A stretch of DNA of 64,000 nucleotides from Dendrocalamus latiflorus (lineage: Eukaryota; Streptophyta; Magnoliopsida; Poales; Poaceae), in assembly GCA_017311315.1 (NCBI GenBank), contig CM029631.1, positions 10,102,514-10,166,513 of the forward strand. Direction: 5' to 3'. Position 1 is the stretch's first letter. Each line of letters opens with the position of its first letter. Shown here one piece after another: positions 25,401 through 35,789 of this stretch. Under the pieces are notes generated by a model that saw only the letters and a program-made list of their open reading frames with translations, was not told the DNA's origin and did not search any database. A program made the position numbers and the translations under genes.

Positions 25401-28400
25401 GTAGCGAGGGCAATTGAAGCGACCTGATCATGCAGACCTAAGGTACAAATGCAGGACTTATGCCCGGCTTCTGCAGCATTTAAAGGTTCTAATCCTCTTA
25501 ATTTTTGTTCTGTAGTCTTTGTCAATTTGTTACATGTTTTACATCATTCCCACTTATCTCATTTCTTGTTGCTCATTTGTATGCAGAGTCTGGATAAGAG
25601 CTGTTTAGGTCCCTTAAGGAAGGCATACTGTCATTCTCTTAATTTACTACTTCGTCGAGAGGTCAGGATAAAGATAATCGACTGCTGTTGTTTGATATGC
25701 TACCTTCATGCTTTAACATCCTGCCTCTTTATCTAGTTCCGATATGCTTGTTTTGTTTCCTATCTTACGTTTAAATGTTCAGGATTAATTTAAGACAAGG
25801 TTGGGATTTGGGAATGATACGATACCGATACACACAGGCTCTAATTATTTCCCTCATGCCTGATTTTTTGAACATCTGTTAAGCTTGTCCGTTTCAAGAG
25901 TTGTATAATTTAGAATTTCTTTTTTATGTAATTTGATTCAGGCACGTGAATTTGCCAATGAACTTCGTGCAAGTACAAAAGCACCCAAAAATCCAGCTGT
26001 TTGGCTTGAAGGTTCTAATAATACTGGTCAGAATGGCAGTAGTGCTGACACTTCAACAATATCTGATGCATACTCAAAGATGCTTACAATATTTATCCCG
26101 CTTCTTGTGGATGAGGTTATTCTTTTTTCTTAAATGCAGCTACTTAACTATATTTGTTTGACTTCATGGACTAAGTAATAAATATTACATTTGCAGAGTT
26201 CCTTTTTTGCACATTTTATGTGCTTTGAAGTACCCGCACTTGTTCCAGCTGGTGCTCCTAATGTTAATAAGAGTAGATCCGGAGGAAATGACCCAGATGA
26301 TGACCTGAATCTTATGGATCCAGATGGCAATGATCTCAAATCAGGTATTCTTCTCATCTTGTGCTAATGACTCTGTTGCTGAGTTTCTTGAATGTAATAT
26401 TAATGCTCCTTTGCTTGCATGATAACCTCGGTGTGCAATCTATTATAATCCTATTCCAGATAATACATCTGCTGAACTGGGTACATTGAACGAAGCACTT
26501 CAAGAACTACTTGATGGAATCCAGGTAGATTTTATGATATATTGATACAGAACCAGAACAAAAAATGAATTAAGTTTTTCTTAAGGACCAAAAAGAAGTA
26601 ATTTTTGTTATTCAAGTCAAATGTACAATTCTTTCTACATAACCAGCTTGTTACAAGTTCTGCACCCTCCTTTTATTGATTGTAGTCTTGTGGAATGTCC
26701 TTTTACTCCCTTCTCTTTCAGGAAGACTTCTATGCAGTTGTAGATTGGGCGTACAAGATTGACCCCTTGCGTTGCATTTCAATGCATGGGATTACAGAAC
26801 GTTACCTTTCTGGTCAGAAAGCTGATGCTGCAGGATTTGTACGCAAACTACTTGATGACTTGGAGTCAAGAATATCAGTGCAGTTCAGCAGGGTTAGTGC
26901 TCCCATTGAGGCTGTGCTGCTACAGTGTAGCTACTTAGAAGAGATTAGTTTTCTGTCTACCTTTCATTTATGTCCTTTAGTTCTTTTCTCTTTCCAGTTT
27001 ATTGATGAAGCATGTCATCAAATTGAGCGAAATGAAAGAAATGTGCGTCAAACGGGAATTCTAGCCTACATTCCGAGGTACTTGACTTGATGAATTGGCA
27101 TGTTCAAACAAGTTTATATACATTCCTCATCCCTAGCAGCATGGTGCTGTAATTTAATGCTACATTAGATATTTGATGACGACATACTGATGAAACCTTC
27201 CATGTGAGGTGTTTCCTCTTTTGGATATTTGTGGTGTTAATATGCTGGTATTACATTATTGTTTATCAATCATTTTATTCTGTTAGACCAAGATAAAACT
27301 ACTAGAATATATTTTTTGGATTTCACTACCACGCCTAGTGGTGCATATTTTTCATAGAAACATTCAAATAAAATAGTTCCTATTGAAACTTTGCAAAGCC
27401 TTGTTTATACATGGTGGAAACATAGGATATATCATTATATACAATGTGAAAACAACAGTGAGAAAACTTGTCTGCATTGATGTGTTGATGATATGATAAT
27501 CTTTCTGCTACAAGGGCACTTTGGAAAAGTAGTATGCTATGCTATTAATAATATAAGGTGCATCATTGACTAGTTTTTTTGTATTTATTCTGTTCAGAAG
27601 TTGAAACATTTTTAAGTGCAAATGTTCTGTCATATGATGGTTGTGGTGTCTTCGTTTTATGTCAATCAGGATATTCGTAAATAAACAAATCTAGATATGA
27701 TTGTTCATTTGTTCTATGCTCTTCATTTTATTTAGATTTGCTGTCCTTGCATCACGGATGGAGCAATATATTCAAGGGCAATCCAGAGATTTAATTGATA
27801 AAGCATACACAAAGCTAGTGAGTGTAACTTCCCTTCCAATCTTGCACCTGTTCGCGTTTTGGGTATTCCATATGTAACTAGTAAATTTTTGTCTTATAAA
27901 TTTAAATAGTATTTTAGTCCTATTTTTCTTTGATGCAACCAGTTTCTGTTCACATCTTTGATAGCTGTATAAGTTTTACTTCTTGTTGTAAATCTATTTT
28001 TTTTGCAACTAGGTTGTTCATTTCTTTTATTTTCTCTGTGAATAAACTGCTGCTGGTACTCTGGAATAGGTTACCACAATGTTCACAACATTGGACAAAA
28101 TTGCACAAAGTGATCCTAAAACTGTGGACATTGTATTGATAGAGAATTATGCTGCTTTCCAGAACAGGTTATGTTTCTTCCTTTGTTATTCTTAAATCGT
28201 GGCCAACATTTTAGCATCAAATCTTTGACTTGTATGCGTTTGTCATTTTTAATGTATAGATAGGTCTAACAAACTAACACTATATTTTTATTGGATGCAG
28301 TCTTTATGACTTGGCTAATGTTGTGCCAACTCTTGCAAAGTTCTACCACCAGGCCAGCGAAAATTATGAACAAGCTTGCACTCGCCATATCAGCTCACTC

Positions 28401-30085
28401 ATTTATCTTGTATGTAAATCTAGTCTGATTCCACTTGGCATGGATATAATGCATTTCTCATTCAAATCTAAGACATTTTTTATAACTCATGGCAGCAATT
28501 CGAGAGGCTATTTCAGTTTTCTCGAAAAGTTGATGAACTGACATACACCATAGCTGCTGAGGAGGTGAGCTAACTTCATAATATAATGTATATTTAAGTG
28601 TAGTACTAGCCTCCATCCTGAATTGACTGATTTTGTTAAAATTGGCACGTTTAGGGACTAGGAAATTGGGATTTTTAGTATGAGTTACAAACAATTCACA
28701 CCACATTTGAAGATGACACTAGGGAGTGTGGCATCATCACATTCTCACAACCATCTGATTTCAGATGATCAGATCTAATGGATACAAATGCCTGTAAAAG
28801 GGATACTCAATAGAATAGTCATTCTTGAACGGTTGAACCTACTACAAATTTCTATATTTTAAAGGAATGTTAATAATAAACAAGCAAAAAGCCATGCCAT
28901 CCGGTCATCCTCTGCCCGGTAGTTATCGCGATGTGTTCACATCACAAGTAGATGTGTCCTCAATTTGCATGCTTGTGGGTTCAATTATAAGTAAAAACTA
29001 CGAAACTGGGGGGTTTGGGGTGGGTGGTTGGAGTAGTACAGTAAGAGGTTGGGCATCTTATTACATGTTCTGGTTATTCACATGCTTCTACTTCATTCAA
29101 GTGGAGAGTGGCAACAACTTGATACCCAGCATTTCTTTTATTTTCTTTGAATGAAACATCTAAGTTCTATTTCTTGAACTCTTCAGATCCCTTTCCAGCT
29201 CGGGCTGTCAAAAAATGATCTCAGGAGAGTGCTGAAATCGAGTTTACCTGGGGTAAGTAAACAGAAATCGCTTCATGAATTAGGTGTACTTCAGCACTTT
29301 CTACCAAACAACAAACAAACCATATGCAACAGGGTGCGGGCTTGCCATTTTTTGTACAAAGCTGGCAAGTGCTTTATGGTTAAGAGTGGTAGACATTTTT
29401 GTGCACTTGGTGCATGTTCTTTTCTAATGTGGTTTTAACATGTCTCTTTACGCCTTGATTGGCTAGACCGAGTCCCAGCCCATCCACATAATGGGCTGGG
29501 ATTTTAGTTCAAATTCCCTGCCTATGCATGCCGATGGACTGGGATTTTGACCCAACCAAACAAGGCCTTATGGAGTTACGGTGCCGATTGCCAACGCCCC
29601 CTTGCAGAATAACGATAACAATTTCATGTCCCATATTTGTTTTGTTCAAGAAGCTGGTGTAACAATGACAATGCGAATTCACTAACTTGTAAAACTGTGC
29701 AGATTGACAAGTCAATTGGTGCCATGTATAGAAGATTACAGAAGACACTGACTTCTGATGAGCTGTTTCCTTCACTGTGGGATAAGTGCAAGGTAAGCCG
29801 CTACCCACCCTATCAATTTGCTTGTTTAAAATGATGGGTTGATGATGCGCTTTTGCAGACAATAATTTTTTTTTGAGACTGATGCAAGCACTGCAGAATG
29901 CTTTGATCTTTGTCGTTTTTAACTGAGAAGCAACGTCCTCACGTTGGTTTCCATCACCTGTTGAATATTTGCAGAAAGAGTTTTTGGACAAGTACGAGAG
30001 CTTCGTTCAGATGGTGACACGGATCTACGGTAACGAGCCTATCATGTCGGTTGCCGAAATGAAAGACGTTCTCGCTGGCTTTTAG
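16408..30085 (+). CDS. SEC3A: exocyst complex component SEC3, 25 exons
   Basis: Exons: 16408-16579, 19073-19149, 19504-19584, 19678-19745, 20053-20155, 20411-20568, 23143-23260, 23493-23597, 24525-24626, 24707-24844, 25183-25311, 25405-25485, 25587-25661, 25942-26115, 26197-26344, 26460-26524, 26722-26892, 26998-27077, 27736-27817, 28070-28167, 28301-28409, 28496-28564, 29187-29252, 29703-29792 and 29975-30085. The sum is 2670 bp, or 889 aa, close to the usual plant length. The protein begins MAKSSADDAELRRACAAAVA. A lipid-binding PH-like region containing VEVISNDPSGCTFVLGFDNL follows (about residues 50-170), then an acidic and coiled-coil stretch (about 205-330), then the helical C-terminal domain ending in VAEMKDVLAGF. 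SEC3 marks sites on the plasma membrane where the exocyst tethers secretory vesicles. Introns 1 and 6 carry a hAT element and a solo LTR. No frame-breaking lesion was seen. Confidence 0.95.
17221..18129. mobile_element. non-autonomous hAT element in SEC3 intron 1
   Basis: The ends are CAGTGGCGGACCCA and TGGGTCTGCCCCTG, which are inverted with a few mismatches. They are flanked by 8-bp duplications that agree at 7 positions (TTGATCGG at 17213-17220, TCGATCGG at 18130-18137). The CAGNGGCGG end and the 8-bp target site are hAT hallmarks. The 909-bp interior has no transposase frame and includes a G-run near 18077-18090. Confidence 0.87.
21060..21695. mobile_element. MITE in the solo LTR, split by a second MITE
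   Basis: The left arm (ACACAGCTGCGCTATT near 21065, then GCGTCGGAAAGTTA) pairs with the right arm (GTAACTTTCCGGCGCG, then AATAGCGCAGCCGTATGTA near 21240-21289) over about 60 bp. Another element interrupts its right tip at 21290-21670, so the remaining bases continue after 21676. Confidence 0.65.
21290..21670. mobile_element. 381-bp MITE nested in a MITE
   Basis: It starts GGACACCATGGTGC and ends with GCACCATG..CGTCC-type inverted sequence (GGTGCATCATTTCAGCGTCC). It is flanked by TATGTA on both sides (21284-21289 and 21671-21676). The interior is AT-rich and non-coding. Confidence 0.75.
29451..29567. mobile_element. 117-bp Tourist-like MITE in a SEC3 intron
   Basis: It lies between TTA copies (29448-29450 and 29568-29570). 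The ends CGCCTTGATTGGCT and AACCAAACAAGGCC are inverted. Inside is a palindrome, CAGCCCATCC...AATGGGCTGGG. Confidence 0.65.
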
Positions 30086-30439
30086 ATACCAGTGCCATAT
30101 ATCGTTTCACAGTGCGATAGCTATCTATATTCCATTCATTTCGTTAAGTTTTGCACAGTCTGGATTCTTGTACAGAAGTGGATGTGCTGTTTCCTTACAT
30201 TATACGTATGGGACAGTCGCATCAGGCTCCGAACTCAAACCAGCTTTTGTTGTAGATCGCGCAAAGATGCATCAATGTAAGCTGTCCGGAGCAACCGCGC
30301 GTGTCCATTACCTTGTGCCTATTAAAATGCCGAAAGATTTATTGTCCGCAATTTTCACCGCCTCAGTTAATTCAACCGAGATCGCTTCTTGGAGTTTGTT
30401 CTGATTTTAACCGTGATCGCTTCTTGGAGTTTGCTCTGA

Positions 30440-30722
30440 GGGCATCTCCAATGGTTATAGCTAGCAACTAACTATAAGACTTCCACATCATCTATATAGT
30501 ACACACTAAAGTTAGCATTCTAAAGAACTATCTATAAGGATAGCTATTTGATGCTTACATGCACACACAGAATTTATGGAGGCTGCCTCGTTTGGCACTA
30601 TAGACTATCTCTAGAGCTGTAGAGAGCTGCGTTCTCTTTCTTCATTTAATATCTTCCACGTAGGACAGTTGATGACATGGACTCTCTTGTAGATAGCTGC
30701 TATAGACCCATTGGAGATGCTC
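30440..30722. mobile_element. MITE just downstream of SEC3
   Basis: The inverted ends are GGGCATCTCCAATGG (left) and CCATTGGAGATGCTC (right), and each is flanked by TGA. It lies about 350 bp past the SEC3 stop. A small tandem duplication (ATCGCTTCTTGGAGTTTG, twice, at about 30380-30437) sits directly upstream. Confidence 0.8.
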
Positions 30723-30840
30723 TGATTTTCTGATGTGCATCTAAGCTAGGACTGGATGGACTGGAACATTACAGATTGCTTTGTTTATTTCGGCAAAATC
30801 ATTGCATATCAAATTGGAGTTCATAACGCTGCACAATGAC

Positions 30841-30858
30841 ACCCCCCCCCCCACCCCC
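30841..30858. repeat. C-rich simple repeat
   Basis: A run of C's broken by one A precedes a CCGCGGGG palindrome. Such tracts are prone to length errors in assembly. Confidence 0.8.
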
Positions 30859-31245
30859 CGCGGGGTTTTCCCTGTCTTGTGGCCCATGAATAACAAATCA
30901 TTGTTTAGTCACGTCAGTGCGGGATGACGGATCGAGATGAATGAACGCGGAAACATGAACTGGGAAAAAGAAACAGTAAATTTTAGAATTTGGAAGGTGG
31001 AGATGCAGCTCAACAGTGCTTGAAAGTAATCATGGTTTGTCCATGGACCAAACCTCATGATCGTACGAGTCACTTTTGCCTATCACTGCTGCATAGCTCC
31101 CTGGCTCATTACGATTAAAAAATAGGAAAGATCGGCTAAGAAGGGTCTTCCAAACACGGTATTCCATTCAGATTTTTTTTAAATGAACAAAGCACCGTAC
31201 CATAATAACTCAAACATCCTTCAGAGCAATGGAAAAGAGAACAGA

Positions 31246-31320
31246 GACGTTCAGATTGAGTAGGAGGAAATCGCTCATCAAAGATGAAATCTCTCGACAA
31301 ATAAAACTCATCACCATCCC
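31246..31320 (-). ncRNA. candidate C/D box snoRNA, orphan guide
   Basis: On the minus strand a C box GTGATGA (31308-31314) is followed after about 55 nt by a D box CTGA (31251-31254). A C'-like TTGATGA lies between them. It lies downstream of the U15-like RNA on the same strand, as in polycistronic plant snoRNA clusters. The terminal stem is weak and I could not recall an rRNA or snRNA target for the 12 nt before box D. A chance match remains possible. Confidence 0.45.
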
Positions 31321-31385
31321 CCCTATCAAACATTCTTGCTCATTGAAATCAAGAAGAAAAATCGTAAAACCAAGGAATACGAGTA

Positions 31386-31483
31386 GCTTTTTCTCTCAAA
31401 CAAATGCCTCGATTTGTCCTCATGGGAATTTCGAATGGATTTCGGACTCGTCATCTATAGATGTGCTCATCATCAAGAAAAGC
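31386..31483 (-). ncRNA. SNORD15: U15-like C/D box snoRNA
   Basis: On the minus strand the RNA has a terminal stem (GCTTTTCT at the 5' end with AGAAAAAGC at the 3' end), a C box TTGATGATGA, a D'-like CCGA and a D-like TTTGA. Two guide segments are complementary to adjacent parts of 25S rRNA as I know it. TAGATGACGAG before D' pairs with CTCGTCATCTA, and CGAGGCATTTG before D pairs with CAAATGCCTCG. Vertebrate U15 carries the same two guides (GATGACGAGT and GAGGCATTTG) in the same order. U15 directs 2'-O-methylation of large-subunit rRNA in the nucleolus. D is TTGA rather than the consensus CTGA. The rRNA match is from memory. Confidence 0.8.
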
Positions 31484-31655
31484 CCTCCGTGTAAAATAAA
31501 GAGAAGCTAAACAAAAAGAAAAAGATGGCAATGAAACCAAGTTCTTGGCAGGAGGAGGATCCAAAGCAAGATTACCGAACCAGTCGAGAAACGAAGGGGG
31601 GAGACGCCGAATATGGCAGAGCTGGCGGCGGAAGAGGCAGCGGCGTATCGGAAAG

Positions 31656-31684
31656 CTTTATAAAAGCTCGAGGAATCTAGGGTT
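31656..31684 (-). promoter_or_regulatory. telo-box and TATA promoter of the snoRNA unit
   Basis: On the minus strand AACCCTA (31678-31684) is followed by TTTTATAAAG (31656-31665), about 170 bp upstream of the U15-like RNA. Telo-box plus TATA promoters are typical of plant snoRNA and ribosomal-protein genes, which supports independent transcription of the unit. Confidence 0.6.
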
Positions 31685-32062
31685 AGGAGCAACTTCTTTC
31701 CATGAATTTACGTTTTTGTCCCTAACATCATGATGCATGCGGTCGGTTGAGCGACCTGGTATATTCTGTTGCGAAACTTGAGTCTGAACCTACAAATTTA
31801 GCCCTTCACCATTTAATCTATAAATGAAGGGTATTAATCATTATATTTGTACTTATAAAAAAAGAAAAAAAGCAATAAAGAAAAGAAATTTCTCTCTCAT
31901 CTCCTCCTGTGTTCGATCTATTATTCTATTGCATTGTTCTATAAATGATCAATCTCTCTTGCCTAGGAGGAATCGTTTGGATTTACTCGTTAGCGATGGT
32001 TTCTTAACACATTATCAACACGAAGATTAGAACTGAAAAAAAAAGCGTAAGAGGTACGCACG

Positions 32063-33990
32063 CTGATCGACAGGAAGCCGGGTCTGGGCTACATGCGCAA
32101 CAGTGAGCAGCAGCCCCCGGCTTCAACGGAGGCCATCAGGGAGATTCTGAACCAGTGCCCAGATGCCGCCAGAGATAGTTCCTGATATTTTCTACAACTT
32201 GACAAGTTTCTAGAAGGTGCGTGAGGAAAGCAATATTATTTCTGAACTCTTGCTCAGCTCTGTTTTGTTTCAATGTTGAGAGACGAGGCTAGAACTCGGC
32301 TCAATTTAGGCTCCGTTTAATTTGTCTGCCGCCAATGATTTTTATCTTTGAACTTTCGATTGAGATAATACGGTAACAACCTTTTGGTTAAGACATTCAA
32401 TTAAAAATAAAAAAAATAAAAAATTATATTTTTATGGATAATGCAAAGGAAAAAAATCATGTTAAAAAATCAATACGTTTAAAACAATTTCTAATTCTGA
32501 AAGTTAAAAACCAGAAAATAAAAATTATTTGGAACGGGGCCGGATAAAGCTTGGGTCAAGCCTAGCTCACACTGAGTTCGAGTTCTTGTCACATCCAAAT
32601 TAACTTAGACAATTTTAATTACCAACCGATAGTTATCATGATTTGAGTCCCATGAACTCCATGTTAGATTTCAAGTCCTATTAACTACATATGCTAGATA
32701 GGTTTATCTATGGTATCATAGGTTGGTTTGAGTCTCATTATAACAACATATAGGTTCAAGTGGTAGGCTACGGAGCCTTAACTTTAACTATAACAACTAT
32801 ACTTGCACGTGCCTTACTTGTACCGGAGTTGTATACTACACTTAACAGGTTAGGAGACTTAAAAGTGGTTTACATCAGCTACTTCTAAATGAAGTTAGCT
32901 GGTAAGTTAAGCTAGTTGTAAATGTTGTTCCTTACCACTGTTGGAGGGGCTGTTCATGAGCGTTGCTCCGGCGGTGCTACTGGGCTGCATGGCAAACTCG
33001 TTTGCTACCGCTGGTTCTTCACACGAGTTTCGCTGCTGCTCGATGGATTCTGAAGGGAAGGTAGCCCCGGCCGACTGGTTTACATGCATCTGAACCACCC
33101 GAGCAGCTGAAAAGGATGGATGTGGTCGGGGAATTTTGGACGTTTATAGCACTGTATATCCTAAAAATTCTAAATGTAGCTCTCTACGCACAAAAATTCC
33201 ATTTCTAACCCCTTTGCGACTACGGGATCGTGGGACGCTGACACATGGCAGTCGTGTGGTTCCGGACCGCACGATTTCACTGTAATGTAGCATGAGAGAC
33301 ATGCGCTCGAAGACCGCACGATTGCACTGTAGCTGAGACCATACGACTGATGCGCTACAGTTCAATCGTACGCTCGGGCACCGCACATCTCAGCTACAGT
33401 GCAATCGTGCGTGCGGTCCCTAAGCGCACGTCTCTCGTGCTACAGTGCAATCGTGCGAACTCGTGGTTGGGACGATGCCCAGCAGGCTTGGAATGGTGCC
33501 AATCGCAAGCCAGGTCGGTCGGTGCACTGCCGAGTTGCATTGCTACAGAGGGAATCCTCGCCTGCCATACGAATTCCCTGTGCCACGACAACCGGGCGAA
33601 CGGCCCCGAAAGGGAAATTCAGAAAGCAACCGTTTTTAAATGCAATCCTTTCACTTCATTCTGCACACACTGCTACCAGCGACTTTGCTGTTATTGATGT
33701 TTGAGCTGTTGATACTTCCTCACTTAGTGCTTTGGCCAAGTGACGTCGTCGTCGGGAAAGATCTGGATTCCTGCGGTTGTATTTCGTGCTTCCATTGAAG
33801 CTGGCCTCAGGGTGGCCTAAAGATACACAAAAAAAGAAGAAGAAAAAATCTTTATGCACGAGCCACCGTATCAAATTATGAATATATAATTAGAGGAAGA
33901 ACATAACTCTCTAGGCATGCTTGAAGCAGAGCAAGCCATAAGAGACCACGCATCAATCCGTACTTGGCCATGTTCAACGGCCACTGCCTC
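32063..33990 (+). repeat. duplicated segment A (ankyrin-type fragment)
   Basis: It matches 42522-43655 (segment B) in several collinear blocks. Block 1 (32063-32310) carries GACAGGAAGCCGGGTCTGG and GTGCCCAGATGCCGCCAGAG. Its plus-strand translation resembles the start of plant ankyrin proteins (RNSEQQ, then STEAIREILNQCPDAARD). Later blocks are 32545-32600, 32810-33130 and 33472-33990. Pieces present only here are 32310-32544, 32600-32810 and 33131-33462. The frames are broken, so the gene content is pseudogenic. Confidence 0.85.
33131..33462. mobile_element. 332-bp insertion with 9-bp flanking repeats
   Basis: It is absent from segment B. It is flanked by GTGGTCGGG (33122-33130) and GTGGTTGGG (33463-33471), which agree at 8 of 9 positions, and segment B has a single GTGGTTAGGG there. 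The insert carries five forms of one word, CTACAGTGCAATCGTGCG, in both orientations (near 33269, 33315, 33354, 33392 and 33439). No terminal inverted repeat is obvious. The flank length points to Mutator-type insertion. Confidence 0.6.
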
Positions 33991-34370
33991 CAACTAGCAT
34001 TACCTCGCTCTCAGCAGCACTTTCCCGTTTCAACCCGGACTTGGTAGAACGCGTGGAGGGGGCACAGCTCGAGCTTGAAGAGGCAGGCACGTCTCCAGAA
34101 GGACTGCTTTTTTGCCCTTGTCTCCAGAAGGCCAGCTCAACCTAAATGAAGCTTTTAGCTAACAAGAAGTTTATCAGAGTGATCGGTGCTTTTGTCTCCG
34201 ATGTCGCCTTCCTTTGCGTGTGCTGCTATTGAACTGCATGCTACTTGCATTGTCGTCGAACTGCACATTATCAGAGCTGCCATCTCTTGTCGCTGCCGAT
34301 CTGCACACCAGTTGTTTTCTTCTATGTGTCAATCTCTCTACTATCAGAGCCACGTCTAGGCAATGTCAGG

Positions 34371-34802
34371 GCCAAACCCTTAGCATCCGTTGCTGGAACG
34401 TGAGGGGCCTAAACTCCTCTGCATGCCGCACAACAGTCCAAGAAACAATCAACACCAACCCATACCACATTGCTTGCCTCCAAGAGATGAAACTAAGTGC
34501 AGTAGACTAAGTTTTGGCCAACTCCCTCGGTGGAAATAGGCTCAAGAACTTCTCCTTCTTGCCACCAGAGAACAACCCATGGAGGCATTCTAATTATCTG
34601 GAATAGCAATATTGCTGACATCTCCAATTTCCATCTTGGCAACTATTGCCTTACAACTAATGTAACAATCAAGGAGTGCGCTACTATTTTTGTTCTGAAT
34701 ATGGTCTACAACCCCTCTAGAGACAGGGATAGACCAGATTTCCCAGTCGAACTGCATCAATCACGACCGCCAGACAACACCAACATGGCCCAAATCATAT
34801 AA
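34371..34802 (+). pseudogene. LINE endonuclease fragment
   Basis: The first frame reads IRCWNVRGLNSSACRTTVQE, then NPYHIACLQEMKLSAVD, then a stop. The second piece, in another frame, reads GGILIIWNSNIADISNFHLG, then TIKECATIFVLNMVYNPSRD. These match the start of the apurinic-type endonuclease domain of plant L1-like non-LTR retrotransposons (WNVRGLN, CLQE, VYNPSRD). At least one frameshift or stop separates them, and no reverse transcriptase follows. It is a dead 5'-domain fragment. Confidence 0.85.
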
Positions 34803-35284
34803 TGAACATTAAAAAGAGAGCGACAGTATGGGAACTCATAAAGGAAGCTCTTGATAGGCAGTTGGATTAATTCTCATCCATAACGACTTTTTTAAAATAC
34901 AAGTCTAAATGCACTTTTCTGCAAAACTATGAGCAAGAGTTCATCCCTACCATTTCAGCTAAAATATACCCCTGATACGAAGAATGACATGATAAGCAAA
35001 ATGGCAAATAAAGCAAGTAGAACAACTGTGAAGTGGCTATGCATATTTGCATTCTATCGCGAAATGTCATCTTGCAATCCCAAATAAAAAGCAAAATAAT
35101 TCAGTAAGTTGCACTTATGTATCTAACTATACTATCTAATCCCCTCTCCTTATTCTCCCAATTTGTTCCCCTCTCCTTATTCTCCCAATTTGTTCTCCCC
35201 ATTCTCTCTCCCCTCCATCGGTGGCGCATAGCGGCTGGTTGCAGCGTGGCGGATGGCAGCACAGAGCCCGATGGCAGGTGCTGG

Positions 35285-35777
35285 CAATATTGTCAGAATC
35301 TCGATTCTGTGGTACGATTCTAAGATTTTATGATCCAAAATTGATTAAACCAATCCGATTCTATAATAGAATCTTAATATGGTAGGATCTTAATGTTTTT
35401 ACAATTTTACTTAAACTTTTGTAGGATCATGATCAAAATTTTCGTTCGATCCTACTCGATTATGTCGATTCTATTGTTTTATTATAAATAATTAATTGTA
35501 TACTTCCTTTTAATTGAAAATTTTAATTTTTATCTCTTTATGTTCACTATAATTATCATAAAATAACATATGGTTTTATCTTCACTCTACAATTTGTAAA
35601 GAAAAGTTCAAAAGACATAATTTTAAAAATGCAGTAGTGTTATAATGCACTGTAGATTTTTAAAAAATATTTCTTTAGTAGAATCAGGTAAGATATTAGA
35701 TTCTACATTGATCCTATGATTTGCGATTCTATCAAATAACATTCGATCCGATTCAAGTCACGATTCTGATAACCTTG
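35285..35777. mobile_element. hAT-type MITE with 8-bp target duplication
   Basis: The left end CAATATTGTCAGAATC and the right end GATTCTGATAACCTTG form imperfect inverted repeats. They are flanked by GGTGCTGG (35277-35284) and GGTGCTGA (35778-35785). The insert is AT-rich while both flanks are GC-rich, so the empty site reads as one continuous GC-rich stretch. Confidence 0.8.
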
Positions 35778-35789
35778 GGTGCTGATGCC

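Noticed and set aside
31430..31460. A hammerhead-ribozyme-like core (TGACGAG next to GTCC..GGAC)
   Set aside because: The required GAAA after the second stem strand is absent, and the bases are fully explained as the U15 guide.
31840..32035. A copia-type LTR end near TTATCAACACGAAG
   Set aside because: The phrase resembles leader sequences of some copia elements, but no LTR end, partner or coding domain is present.
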